This document shows positions 34,471-43,664 of a stretch of DNA of 56,442 bases, in pieces (position 1 is the stretch's first letter; each line of letters starts with the position of its first letter). The notes beneath the pieces were generated by a model that saw only the letters and a list, made by a program, of their open reading frames with translations, ran no database searches and was not told the origin of the DNA. The translations under genes were made by a program, and so were the position numbers. The stretch comes from an uncultured Dorea sp. (GTDB lineage Bacteria; Bacillota; Clostridia; Lachnospirales; Lachnospiraceae). The DNA lies in assembly GCA_934295165.1 (NCBI GenBank), contig CAKRAT010000004.1:1-56442 (forward strand). The letters run 5' to 3'.

Positions 34471-35640
34471 TTATATGATCTTCGCCCCATCACCGATTTC
34501 TACTACATAGAACTCTGCTTCATGACCGACTTTCTCTTCGTATGTCTTTCCGATTGTCTCAATGAAGCGGTCTACCGTTCCGTCTTCAACGATACTTACC
34601 GCGCATCCTCCGAATCCGCCGCCGGTAATACGTGAACCAATGACTCCCGGCATAGCCTGTGCCAGATCTACCAGAATATCAATCTCCTCACAGGATACTT
34701 CATAATCATAACGAAGTGATTCGTGGGACGCATTCATCAACTGTCCGAATAATTCCACATCATTATTACGAAGTGCTTTAACTGCGCGGATCGTCCGCTG
34801 ATTTTCATATACCGCATGTTTTGCGCGTTTCTGTCTGACCGGATCTTTGACCGCATCTTTGATTTCTTCAAACTCCTCTTCTGTCAGATCTCCTAATGTC
34901 TGGATATTGCGAACCTTCTGAAGTTCTTTTAACGCCGTCTCACATTCATTTCTTCTGTCATTATAAGCAGAATCCACCAGACTGTGCTTTACTTTACTGT
35001 TGATGATCACGATCTTCGCATTTTCCAGAGCCACCGGTGCATATTCATATTTTAATGTGTTGGTATCCAGGAAAATCGCATGATCTTTCTTACCCATCGC
35101 ACTTGCAAACTGATCCATGATACCGCAGTTACAGCCATTGAAATTATTCTCCGAATACTGTCCGATCAGTGCCAGATCAATCAGAGACAGATCCTTGAAT
35201 CCAAATGTATCCTTTAACATCAGTCCGGTCAGCACTTCCAGAGACGCGGAAGAGGAAAGTCCGGAGCCATTCGGGATATTTCCGTAAATCAGGATATCCA
35301 GTCCATGTGTCATCTCATAGCCTCTCTTTTCGAATGCCCACATGACTCCCTTCGGATAATTCGTCCATCCGGCTTTTTTATTCGGAACCAGTTCATCCAG
35401 ACTTGTCTCAATGATTCCCAGCTTTTCAAAATTCCATGAGAAGAATTTAAGCTTCCTGTCTTCTCGGTTTCTTGCCACTGCCCATGTCCCCATTGTCAAT
35501 GCACATGGAAATACATGACCACCGTTATAATCTGTATGTTCCCCAATCAGGTTCACACGTCCCGGTGCAAAATATGTACGGATCTCCCCACCTTCTCCAT
35601 ATAATTCCTCAAATTTTGCAATCAACTGTTCTTTCTGCAT
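34471..35640 (-). CDS. galK: Galactokinase
   Basis: 389 residues from the ATG at 35640, with GGAGG upstream; a start 21 nt earlier is less supported. GHMP kinase motifs: galactose signature GRVNLIGEHTDYNGG, ATP loop NGSGLSSSASLEVLTG and C-terminal GSRITGGGFGGCAVS. Phosphorylates galactose for GalT. First gene of galK-galT, divergent from an AraC regulator. Confidence 0.97.
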   Translation of the reverse strand: MQKEQLIAKFEELYGEGGEIRTYFAPGRVNLIGEHTDYNGGHVFPCALTMGTWAVARNREDRKLKFFSWNFEKLGIIETSLDELVPNKKAGWTNYPKGVMWAFEKRGYEMTHGLDILIYGNIPNGSGLSSSASLEVLTGLMLKDTFGFKDLSLIDLALIGQYSENNFNGCNCGIMDQFASAMGKKDHAIFLDTNTLKYEYAPVALENAKIVIINSKVKHSLVDSAYNDRRNECETALKELQKVRNIQTLGDLTEEEFEEIKDAVKDPVRQKRAKHAVYENQRTIRAVKALRNNDVELFGQLMNASHESLRYDYEVSCEEIDILVDLAQAMPGVIGSRITGGGFGGCAVSIVEDGTVDRFIETIGKTYEEKVGHEAEFYVVEIGDGAKII

Positions 35641-35719
35641 TTCGTTACCTCCATTTTTCAATACATTGCTTTCTCAATTCTGCTTTTTTAACTTCGGTCT
35701 CATTCTCATCTGTTTGGCC

Positions 35720-35793
35720 GTTATCGTCTGTTCATCTTGTTGTCGTTTGTTTACAGATTCTTTTTGCACTTGACCTCTCTGTTGTCGTTATAA
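35720..35793. promoter_or_regulatory. Three direct repeats, candidate AraC-type operator
   Basis: GTTATCGTCTGTT (35720-35732), GTTGTCGTTTGTT (35739-35751) and GTTGTCGTTATAA (35781-35793). Spacings of 19 and 42 nt put them on about the same DNA face, as AraC proteins need. The third abuts the -10 of the araC-like gene, so self-repression plus galK activation is plausible. Confidence 0.5.
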
Positions 35794-35799
35794 TATAAT
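35770..35799 (+). promoter_or_regulatory. Promoter of the AraC-family regulator
   Basis: TTGACC (35770-35775), 18-nt spacer, TATAAT (35794-35799), about 110 nt before the chosen ATG. Confidence 0.65.
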
Positions 35800-35908
35800 C
35801 ATAATGAGATTTTTCAATTCATACAATAAGAATATTATTATATTTTATAAGTATATTGAGATTTCACAAAGCAATTCAAAGATACAAAAAAATATCATGG
35901 AGGCATAT

Positions 35909-36901
35909 ATGTCAGGTGTTCAAATTTATACCGAAAAAAACAGAAAAGAGAAAAAACAGCATGGCAATTACGAATTTCCCGTTCATGTAAGTCCGGAATC
36001 CATTCAGTCTTATGAACAGAATTCTTTCATGTGGCATTGGCATCCGGAGATCGAACTTACCTGGTTCATGTCCGGACAAATGGAATATGACGTTAATGAC
36101 CGGCATTATATTGTCAGTGAAGGGCAGGGGCTTTTCTGCAACAGCAACGCTCTGCATGCCGGATATATGATCGATGGACAGGATTGTAACTATCTGTCTA
36201 TCACATTTCATCCCCGCTTCATCTACGGATACGAGAACAGTATTCTACAGACAAAGTATGTCGACTTCATCACTTCCAATGATTTCTGGTCTTCTTTAGT
36301 ATTAAAACCTGAGATTACATGGCAGAAAGACATTATTGACAATATAAAAGAAATATATCAGTTAACCGTACAGACGGCCTCTTCTGACGGTACTTTGAAT
36401 ACGGAATACAAGAATACACAGGAACAGTATCTGCCATCAGATTTTTCAGATTATGAATTCCGTGTACATCTGCTGCTCTGCAATATCTGGCACCGGCTTT
36501 ATCTATATTTTGTCAAGATTGCTCAGGATTCCCCACGCCCACAGAAACATTTGCAGCGTTTGAAGGATATCCTTTCTTATATACAAGAGCATGCTTCTGA
36601 AGATATCAGTCTGGAAGATATCTCCACTCATGCCGGACTCTGCAAAAGTGAATGCTGCCGCTTTTTTAAGAAATATATGCGGATGACAATCTTCGATTAT
36701 CTGTTGTCTGTCAGAATTCAGAACAGCATTCCATATCTTATGAACGGGGAAAATATCACTGCCATTGCAGGGCTTGTCGGATTTTCTTCTCCTGCATACT
36801 ACGGTCAGATATTCAAACGTTACATGGGTATGTCACCAAGCCAGTATAAAAAGAATGCCGGCGAAATACTCTTTCACAAGTCTCACAACAACTCCGGATA
36901 A
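35909..36901 (+). CDS. AraC-family transcriptional regulator
   Basis: 330 residues from the ATG at 35909, preceded by GGAGG; an ATG 105 nt upstream has no such site. A cupin sensor domain comes first (FMWHWHPEIELTWFMSGQME, GQGLFCNSNALHAGYM). Two helix-turn-helix motifs at the C-terminus include ISLEDISTHAGLCKSECCRF and IAGLVGFSSPAYYGQIFKRY. Divergence from galK suggests it senses a sugar and controls galKT; this is inference. Confidence 0.9.
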   Translation: MSGVQIYTEKNRKEKKQHGNYEFPVHVSPESIQSYEQNSFMWHWHPEIELTWFMSGQMEYDVNDRHYIVSEGQGLFCNSNALHAGYMIDGQDCNYLSITFHPRFIYGYENSILQTKYVDFITSNDFWSSLVLKPEITWQKDIIDNIKEIYQLTVQTASSDGTLNTEYKNTQEQYLPSDFSDYEFRVHLLLCNIWHRLYLYFVKIAQDSPRPQKHLQRLKDILSYIQEHASEDISLEDISTHAGLCKSECCRFFKKYMRMTIFDYLLSVRIQNSIPYLMNGENITAIAGLVGFSSPAYYGQIFKRYMGMSPSQYKKNAGEILFHKSHNNSG

Positions 36902-37089
36902 CCGGAAAACTACAATTAATGCACACACTATCATAAAAGGTTTATTCGCACGGGTTCCATTCTCTAAATCTGTCAATATTTTTTATCCTTTCAAACTGGT
37001 ATGTCATATTTTCTCATAACTGGCTCTTTATTTCATACCACTACTATTGTACAGTAATGACAATTACGAAAGGAAAGAAGGTTTTTGTT

Positions 37090-37617
37090 ATGAATTCCAA
37101 TCTGAAGAAGATAATTATGACAGCATTATTTGCTGCGTTAGCCTGTGTTGCTACAATGTCCATCCGTATTCCGACACCTGGAACCGGCGGATACATCCAT
37201 CCTGGTGATGCAATCGTAATCCTGGCAGGTATTATCCTTGGTCCTGTATACGGTATGCTCGCCGGAGGTATCGGTTCTGCACTGTCTGACCTGATCGGTG
37301 GATATTTTGTATATGTTCCAATTACACTTGTGATCAAAGGACTTGTCGCACTGGTATCCGGACTGATTTACCAGAAGATGTGCCGTTCCGGTAAAAACCG
37401 TTACGTTGCAGTCATCCTCGGCGGTATTACAGATATCGTATTCGTTGCCGGCGGATATTTTATCTGCGAATTTTTCCTGTATGGAAGCGGTGCTGCCGCA
37501 AGTATCCCTGCCAATATTATCCAGGGAGTCGGCGGACTTATTATCTCTGCTGTATTATATCCGGTACTGATTGCAATCCCGGATGTACGCCAGGCAGCTT
37601 ACGAGGCAAAAAATTAA
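37090..37617 (+). CDS. ECF transporter S component
   Basis: 175 residues from the ATG at 37090, which has AGAAGG 8 nt upstream. Six hydrophobic segments; ALFAALACVATMSIRIPTPG with YIHPGDAIVILAGIILGP is the pattern of PF07155-like S components (hydroxymethylpyrimidine, pyridoxine or riboflavin-type substrates). No energising EcfA/EcfT genes are adjacent, so it should be a group II system using a shared module. The 188-nt leader shows no riboswitch I recognise, so the substrate stays open. Confidence 0.82.
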   Translation: MNSNLKKIIMTALFAALACVATMSIRIPTPGTGGYIHPGDAIVILAGIILGPVYGMLAGGIGSALSDLIGGYFVYVPITLVIKGLVALVSGLIYQKMCRSGKNRYVAVILGGITDIVFVAGGYFICEFFLYGSGAAASIPANIIQGVGGLIISAVLYPVLIAIPDVRQAAYEAKN

Positions 37618-37629
37618 ATTCATATGATA

Positions 37630-37663
37630 CCAGAGAAGCTGTCAATGGCAGCTTCTTTTCTAT
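37630..37663 (+). terminator. Terminator of the ECF S-component gene
   Basis: AGAAGCTG and CAGCTTCT arms around TCAATGG, followed by TTTTCT, 13 nt after the stop. Confidence 0.85.
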
Positions 37664-37718
37664 ATTCAGATATATATAAACTTTCATCTGAAACTTCTCT
37701 TACATACTATGGCATAAA

Positions 37719-37774
37719 AAAACAGAGGAAATATCTACTTTATCTTAACAGTAACAATATTTCCTCTGTTTTCC
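37719..37774 (-). terminator. Terminator of the NSS symporter gene (bidirectional)
   Basis: AAACAGAGGAAATAT pairs perfectly with ATATTTCCTCTGTTT around a 22-nt loop, with A/T runs on both sides. It lies 24 nt downstream of the transporter stop. Confidence 0.85.
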
Positions 37775-37795
37775 ACATCTTTTTACTTTTTCACT

Positions 37796-39271
37796 TTATT
37801 TATCCGCTTTTTCAGTATTACTTTTTCCACAGGAGCATCCAATTACAAATGCAAGGAACAAGAATGCCACGATCATCCATCCGGCCAGTGCCTTCGTTCC
37901 CATCGGCTGGAACTTATCATAATATCCTTTCAGGTAAATGATGATGATCAGAAGCGGCAGTCCGTAAGACATATAGCCCTTGATTCCTGCCGGGAACTTC
38001 CATCCTTCTCCCTGGTTGATCTCATGAAGGAAGTTGTTCCATCCCCATCCATTCTTCTTCGTACAGAACAGTACATAGCCCAGACTTCCAAGCGGAAGCA
38101 GGTTATTCGATACGATGAAATCTTCCAGATCCATGATCGTTGATCCTTCTCCAAGCGGAGTGAATCCGGCTAATACATTGAATCCCATCACGCATGGCAT
38201 ACTTAAGATAATGATCAAGATCAGACTGACCAGCGTACTCTTCTTTCTTGACCACTTGAACAGATCCATATCAAAAGAAATGATATTTTCAAATACCGCA
38301 ACCAGCGTAGTAAATGCAGCAAAGCATAAGAACAGGAAGAATAATCCCCCCCATACACGTCCGCCTGCTACCTGTGCGAAAATATTCGGGATCGTAATAA
38401 ATATAAGACTCGGGCCAGCTCCCGGCTCAATACCGTATGCAAAGCATGCCGGGATGATAATGAATCCTGCCATCAGCGCTACGACCGTATCAAGTACAGT
38501 AATATTCACCGCTTCACCGAATAATCTCTGGTCTTTTTCTATGTAGCTTCCGAAGATCAGCATTGCCCCGATACCGATAGACAATGTAAAGAATGCCTGG
38601 CTCATCGCCCCGAAGATCACATTTCCAATTCCAATCTCTGCCATCTGTTTAAAATCAGGGATCAGATAGAAACGGATTCCTGCTCCGGCACCCTTTAACA
38701 TAACTGAATGAACCGCAAGTACGATCATGATCAGCAGAAGAGCCGTCATCATGAATTTTGATACCTTTTCGATTCCCTTTTGGATTCCGAATGCACATAC
38801 ACCGAATCCGATAATACAGATCAGAACCGTCCAGAATGTCATAAGCGGCATATTGCCAAGCATATCACTGAATCCCGCAGATACCGTCTCCATATCTGCG
38901 CCTACAAAGTCTCCTCTGAAACTTCTGACACAGTAATACAGCATCCATCCGCCAACTGTAGTATAGAACATCATCAGGAAATAGCATCCGACAACACCGA
39001 TCCATTTCGTGATGTGCCACTTTGTTCCCTTTGGTTCCAGTACTTCATATGCAGCAGCCACACTGTGTCTGCTGGCACGTCCGACACCAAACTCACAGAC
39101 CATGACCGGAATTCCCATGATCAGCAGGAACACCAGATAGATCAGAATAAATGCGGCTCCCCCGAACTGTCCACACATATACGGGAATTTCCACACATTA
39201 CCGATCCCAACGGCACAACCTGCAGATACAAGAATGAAGCCCAGTCTTGATCCAAATGTTTCTCTCTTCAT
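37796..39271 (-). CDS. Sodium-dependent (NSS/SNF family) amino-acid symporter
   Basis: 491 residues, about twelve membrane segments. The NSS signature is present at the N-terminus: GSRLGFILVSAGCAVGIGNV, then WKFPYMCGQFGGAAFIL (Na+ and substrate site). Related bacterial proteins carry hydrophobic or aromatic amino acids. The substrate is not defined by context. GAGAGG precedes the ATG, and a promoter (39314-39343) drives it alone. Confidence 0.92.
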   Translation of the reverse strand: MKRETFGSRLGFILVSAGCAVGIGNVWKFPYMCGQFGGAAFILIYLVFLLIMGIPVMVCEFGVGRASRHSVAAAYEVLEPKGTKWHITKWIGVVGCYFLMMFYTTVGGWMLYYCVRSFRGDFVGADMETVSAGFSDMLGNMPLMTFWTVLICIIGFGVCAFGIQKGIEKVSKFMMTALLLIMIVLAVHSVMLKGAGAGIRFYLIPDFKQMAEIGIGNVIFGAMSQAFFTLSIGIGAMLIFGSYIEKDQRLFGEAVNITVLDTVVALMAGFIIIPACFAYGIEPGAGPSLIFITIPNIFAQVAGGRVWGGLFFLFLCFAAFTTLVAVFENIISFDMDLFKWSRKKSTLVSLILIIILSMPCVMGFNVLAGFTPLGEGSTIMDLEDFIVSNNLLPLGSLGYVLFCTKKNGWGWNNFLHEINQGEGWKFPAGIKGYMSYGLPLLIIIIYLKGYYDKFQPMGTKALAGWMIVAFLFLAFVIGCSCGKSNTEKADK

Positions 39272-39313
39272 TCCTAAAACCTCTCTTTATTTTTTTAAAT
39301 CACAAGCTTTTCT

Positions 39314-39343
39314 ATTATAGCGCATTCTGAGGGGGGTACGCAA
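39314..39343 (-). promoter_or_regulatory. Promoter of the NSS symporter gene
   Basis: TTGCGT (39343-39338), 18-nt spacer containing CCCCCC, TATAAT (39319-39314) on the minus strand, about 43 nt before the ATG. Confidence 0.6.
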
Positions 39344-39388
39344 GGATTCTTGTTAGCATTCTGGGAGATTAAAAAAGATCAAGTTTTT

Positions 39389-39655
39389 ATTTAATGTATC
39401 ATGACGGCTTTCACCGATCGGAATAAAACTACAAGGTCCACTTCTGTGCTGACTCCAACATGGGGAAATTCTAAAGCAAAAAAATTACCCTGAATATGAG
39501 TCACTGTTTGAGCCGAATGGCGAGTTTGACTCATATTCAGGGTGCTTTTAGAAAATTCTGACGCCCTTATAACTTCTTCATCGTGGAATCTTAGCCAGCA
39601 ACAGGATACCAAGTCTTTCTCATGGACCGGGGTAAGCCACGATGATGAATTAATT
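39389..39655 (-). repeat. Multi-hairpin repeat element, copy D (internally rearranged)
   Basis: The left end TGTATCATGACGGC...CCGATCGGAATAAAACTACAAGG matches the HP3 side of copy B. The right end (CTTTCTCATGGACCGGGGTA, then AGCCACGATGATGAA) matches the HP1 end of copy A. The middle (HP2 and parts of HP1 and HP3) is missing. The apical stem is new in sequence, TGAATATGAGTCA with TGACTCATATTCA, and its loop CTGTTTGAGCCGAATGGCGA is in the opposite orientation to copy B relative to the left arm. The element ends about 6 nt from the aroE stop. Confidence 0.75.
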
Positions 39656-39660
39656 AGAAA

Positions 39661-40548
39661 CTAGATTCCTAATTTCTCTTTCATATAATCCACCGGTGTA
39701 GACTTACCAGTATACAACTCAATTGCGATCAGAGCCTGGAACAGCATCATGCTCATTCCGTTGTATACACGGTCGCATCCGGCTTCTTTTGCCTGTTTCA
39801 TCATAACTGTCTCGCGTGGTGCGTATACAGTATCTGTAACGATCAGGTCTTTCTTGAAGAATGATGGATCAGGAATGTTAGAAAGATCTTCCAGTGGGTG
39901 CATTCCTACTCCTGTTGCATCGCAGAAGATATCTGCTTCATGCATTTTCTCTTTTAACAGATCAAGATCAGCAAGGTCACTCATTGTAGCTTTGCAGTCT
40001 GTGCTCTTATTGATGATGTCTACGATCTCTTCTCCACGGCTGTAGAATTTATCTTTGATGTTGAAGATATGAAGCTCAGCAATTCCGTCTAACGCTCCAC
40101 GTACAGCGATTGCTGTTGCAGCTCCACCTGTTCCGATCAGAACCATCTTCATTCCCTTGAAGTCGATACCTTCTTCTTTGATTCCCTGCCAGTATCCCAT
40201 ACCGTCAGTGTTGTAACCTTTCAGATGTCCTGTAACGTTACCGTTCTCATCTCTTTCGTTAACAACTGTGTTGATTGCTCCGCAAAGTTTTGCAGCTTCA
40301 TCTACATCGTCAAGATATTTGTGTACAACTGTTTTGTTCGGCATAGAGATGTTAGATCCTAACATCTTTAATGCTCTGATACTCTGAACAGCATCTTTTA
40401 ATGAATCATTATCTACTTCGAATGCCAGCTGGATTACGTCATCTCCGTTTTTATCATAAGCGAGATTGTGTGTGACTGGTGACTGTGTGTGACGGATTGG
40501 GTAAGCCATTAATCCTACTAATTCTGTGTGTCCTGTAATGTTTGGCAT
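39661..40548 (-). CDS. Shikimate/quinate dehydrogenase (AroE family)
   Basis: 295 residues. Substrate domain: MAYPIRHTQSPVTHN (Ser/Thr site) and NISMPNKTVV with catalytic Lys; then GAINTVV, GYNTDGMGYWQ with the paired Asp, and nucleotide loop GTGGAATAIAVRGA. NAD(P)-linked reduction of 3-dehydroshikimate to shikimate, or oxidation of shikimate or quinate. The gene sits with an OYE-type reductase and a LysR regulator, across from 3-dehydroquinate dehydratase and transporters, not with other aro biosynthesis genes. A catabolic role (QuiA/YdiB-like) is therefore more likely. Confidence 0.88.
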   Translation of the reverse strand: MPNITGHTELVGLMAYPIRHTQSPVTHNLAYDKNGDDVIQLAFEVDNDSLKDAVQSIRALKMLGSNISMPNKTVVHKYLDDVDEAAKLCGAINTVVNERDENGNVTGHLKGYNTDGMGYWQGIKEEGIDFKGMKMVLIGTGGAATAIAVRGALDGIAELHIFNIKDKFYSRGEEIVDIINKSTDCKATMSDLADLDLLKEKMHEADIFCDATGVGMHPLEDLSNIPDPSFFKKDLIVTDTVYAPRETVMMKQAKEAGCDRVYNGMSMMLFQALIAIELYTGKSTPVDYMKEKLGI

Positions 40549-40604
40549 AATAATTTCCTCTTTTCTTATAATGAATGTTAATAAATGGTTCTCTTAAATA
40601 CGGA

Positions 40605-42626
40605 TTATTCCAATGGTTCCAGTGTTAAATATCCCTGATTCTCTAATACATTGAGGATTGCACGTCCTTCCATGGTTCCTTCCATGATACGGCGGGCGCG
40701 TACGGAATCTCCAATGTTGTAGATGTAAGTATCTGTATCGTCAAATGCTTCTTTTAAGTCTTCCATGATCGGATTGTTTGCACGCATTCCAAGGCAGTTG
40801 AATCCAAGATCGAATTCCAGATCTGTGATCTCTCCGTCTGGAAGTTTTACTGTAAATGCGTTCTCTTTTACTTCCTGAAGTGCTGTATTGACGTATTCTT
40901 TTACACCATATTTATCATGAGTCTCTCTCATAGAACATTTTGTAATCGGATCAGCAAGCATACCGATCTGTGGCAGCATATCAATGATTGTACATTCTGC
41001 CCCGCGTGGTGCGAAGTATTCTACAACGTCAAGTCCTACAGAACCGCCTCCTACGACTACTACTTTCTTTCCTTTACATTCTTCTTCCGGATATTTACCG
41101 GCATTCAGATTGTTGATCATTCCGAAAATAGTATTTACATTACCAGCTTCGATATTTTCTTTTAATCCCTTGATCGGTGGTACAAGCGGAACAGATCCTG
41201 TTGCATTTACCACAATATTTGGTTTAAACTGTTTGATCGTCTTTACACAGGCATCTGTATTTAAGAAGATGTACAGGTTGTCGAGTTTGGCTGCACGTGC
41301 TTCTAAGTATCCCGGGAAGTCTTTCATACGTGTCTTGCTTGGAAGATCTGAGATAAATGTAGATAATCCACCAAGATGATCTTTCTTCTCTAATAAGAAT
41401 ACGTTACATCCAACTTCAGCGGCTGTACAGGCAGCTTCCAGACCTGCTGTTCCTCCACCTACAACGACTACGTTACAGTTCTTATTTACATTCAGCTGTT
41501 TGTATACATCTCCTTCCGGTACTGCAGGGTTAACGGTACAGCGGATTGGTCTGTTCACACCGATACGGTTTCCTGCACATCCTACGTTACATGAGATACA
41601 TTTACGCAGGCAGCTCTCTTCTCCATTCTGTACTTTCTTCACCCAGTCAGGTTCAGCGATCAGTCCACGTCCCATTCCGACGATGTCTACATCTCCGCTT
41701 TCGAGTACTTTTTCTACAACTGCAGGATCACGGTAGTTTCCTGCATTCATAACAGGTTTGCCGAATTTCTCTTTTACGGCTCTTGCCATGTATGAACGCC
41801 ATCCATCCGGAAGGAAGTTAGAATCAATCTGATACTGAAGTGATGGGTTCAGTCCACAGGATACATCATACATGTCTACATATTCATCTATGTATTCCAG
41901 ATATTCCAGTGTATCTTCCAGTGTATTTCCACCCGGAACTCTTTCTTCTGCAGAAATACGTACGATGATCGGGAACCAAGGTCCTACATTCTTACGTACT
42001 TCTTCTAATACCATACGAGGGAAACGAAGTCTGTTCTCTACAGATCCGCCAAACTCGTCTGTTCTCTTATTATAATATGGAGAGATGAACTGACTCATCA
42101 GGTAAGAGTGTCCGCAGTGGATCTCGATTGCATCGAATCCGATTGCCTGTACACGCTTTGCAGCTTCTCCATATTTCTTTACTGTTGTTAAAATCTCTTC
42201 CTTTGTCATCGGGCGGGGTACCTCTCCGCCTGCCTTTGTAGGAATATTGGAAGAAGAAACAGTCTCCATTCCGGTTCTTGCTGAAGATGCGGAAGCACCT
42301 GCATGGTTAACCTGAATAGCTACTGTTGCTCCGTTTTTGTGAAGGTTTTCAACCAACTGATAATATCTCGGCATGAAACTGTCATGATCGATACGGATCT
42401 GGCTTGTTCCGTTTGATCCAACCGGATACTCAATGTTAGCATTTTCCAGAATAATGAGTCCAACTCCGCCTTTCGCTCTTAAAGAATAGTAATTCATATG
42501 ACGGTTACTCATTTCCCCGCTTGTCTCACCGTAATTTGTCCCCATTGGTGTCATTGCAATACGGTTTTTAATAGTTGTTCTTTTAATCGTAATAGGTTCA
42601 AAAATTTTAGGGTATTTATTTTTCAT
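40605..42626 (-). CDS. Old-Yellow-Enzyme/FAD oxidoreductase (2,4-dienoyl-CoA reductase-like)
   Basis: 673 residues. FMN TIM barrel (about 1-335) with IEIHCGHSYLMSQFISPYYN and DEFGGSVENRLRF. A Cys cluster for [4Fe-4S] follows near 338-365 (CISCNVGCAGN, RCTVNP). Then come an FAD/NAD(P) domain with VVVVGGGTAGLEAAC near 385 and a second GGGSVGLDVVEYF near 522. Electrons pass NAD(P)H-FAD-Fe/S-FMN to an activated C=C bond; relatives reduce enoyl or enone substrates, including bile-acid intermediates. Next to aroE and aroD, the enone 3-dehydroshikimate is an attractive substrate (inference). AAGGAG precedes the ATG. Confidence 0.9.
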   Translation of the reverse strand: MKNKYPKIFEPITIKRTTIKNRIAMTPMGTNYGETSGEMSNRHMNYYSLRAKGGVGLIILENANIEYPVGSNGTSQIRIDHDSFMPRYYQLVENLHKNGATVAIQVNHAGASASSARTGMETVSSSNIPTKAGGEVPRPMTKEEILTTVKKYGEAAKRVQAIGFDAIEIHCGHSYLMSQFISPYYNKRTDEFGGSVENRLRFPRMVLEEVRKNVGPWFPIIVRISAEERVPGGNTLEDTLEYLEYIDEYVDMYDVSCGLNPSLQYQIDSNFLPDGWRSYMARAVKEKFGKPVMNAGNYRDPAVVEKVLESGDVDIVGMGRGLIAEPDWVKKVQNGEESCLRKCISCNVGCAGNRIGVNRPIRCTVNPAVPEGDVYKQLNVNKNCNVVVVGGGTAGLEAACTAAEVGCNVFLLEKKDHLGGLSTFISDLPSKTRMKDFPGYLEARAAKLDNLYIFLNTDACVKTIKQFKPNIVVNATGSVPLVPPIKGLKENIEAGNVNTIFGMINNLNAGKYPEEECKGKKVVVVGGGSVGLDVVEYFAPRGAECTIIDMLPQIGMLADPITKCSMRETHDKYGVKEYVNTALQEVKENAFTVKLPDGEITDLEFDLGFNCLGMRANNPIMEDLKEAFDDTDTYIYNIGDSVRARRIMEGTMEGRAILNVLENQGYLTLEPLE

Positions 42627-42702
42627 GAACTTACTCCTTTTTCATTGATTTATACTGCGAAGCATTCCTCTGTTTGTGACACCTTCATCATATACCCTTC
42701 GA

Positions 42703-43638
42703 CTAAAAATTAACAATATCTTTCAAGTAAACTTTTGATACATCCAAGCTATCAGTTTCCGTCTCTGCCTGTTCTTTCATGTATCGAATGAACCGTTCTA
42801 CTGCCGGAAGCTTATACCGGTCCTTCATCCAGAACATAAAGATCTGCCTGTATACCGTCAGATCTTTCAATTTATGAATGTTGATTCCTTCTGCCCTTAC
42901 CAGAATATCTGTCTGCGGTGTTAATGCGATTCCGAAATTCTCTCTTACCAGGGCAACAATGGAATATTCATCCGGACATTCCACGATCAGATTCGGTTTT
43001 ACCTGGAACTTCTTATATAATTTTCTTTCATAGGTTCCCATCCAGGACTCCCTGTCATATCCGATTACCGGATAATTTCCAAGTTCTTCCAGCGGAATCT
43101 CTTCCATATCTTTTAATGGATGTTCTTTTGGTGTTATCACGACCAGCTCCTGGTTCTGTAATGGGTAGAATTCCATGTCTTCCCTGTTCATATATCCGCC
43201 AAAACCGATATCCAACTCTCCCGATCTTACTTTCTTTTCAATCGCCGGCGTATGATTCTGATAAAAATTGAAGACAACATTCTTATTTTTCGATTGTTCC
43301 AGAAATCTTCTTACTTTATGTGGAATATAATGTCCCGCCAACGGAAAAATATAACCAATATCGATTCTTCCGCCATCAGAAGAAAGTTCCTGCATCTTAT
43401 CCACAGCAATGTCACAGTCTTCCAGAATTCTTTCTGCATATTCCTTGAATAACTTTCCAGCCTTTGTAAGATTTACTCCTCTCCCGGCTTTTTCGAACAG
43501 AGCAACCCCAAGCTCATTCTCAAGTGATGCCATTGAGCGGCTGAGCGACGGCTGTGAAATATACAGCTCATCTGCCGCAAGATGATAATTTTCATACTGT
43601 GCAACCTTTTGAAAATATAAAATCTGATTCAGTGTCAT
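42703..43638 (-). CDS. LysR-family transcriptional regulator
   Basis: 311 residues from the ATG at 43638 (GAGGTG 7 nt upstream; a TTG 18 nt earlier is less likely). N-terminal helix-turn-helix: YHLAADELYISQPSLSRSMA, then LENELGVALFEKAGRGVNLT. The effector domain follows (about 90-300). Divergent from the MFS-aroD-TRAP set and upstream of OYE-aroE, it is the likely local regulator. LysR-type QuiR in Listeria is a known shikimate-sensing precedent for such clusters. Confidence 0.92.
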   Translation of the reverse strand: MTLNQILYFQKVAQYENYHLAADELYISQPSLSRSMASLENELGVALFEKAGRGVNLTKAGKLFKEYAERILEDCDIAVDKMQELSSDGGRIDIGYIFPLAGHYIPHKVRRFLEQSKNKNVVFNFYQNHTPAIEKKVRSGELDIGFGGYMNREDMEFYPLQNQELVVITPKEHPLKDMEEIPLEELGNYPVIGYDRESWMGTYERKLYKKFQVKPNLIVECPDEYSIVALVRENFGIALTPQTDILVRAEGINIHKLKDLTVYRQIFMFWMKDRYKLPAVERFIRYMKEQAETETDSLDVSKVYLKDIVNF

Positions 43639-43664
43639 ACCATTCACCTCGTACAATTTAATCT

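Noticed and set aside
36902..37089. A riboswitch before the ECF S-component gene
   Set aside because: I could not find TPP, FMN, preQ1 or other known core motifs; only a short ATTGT/ACAAT dyad.
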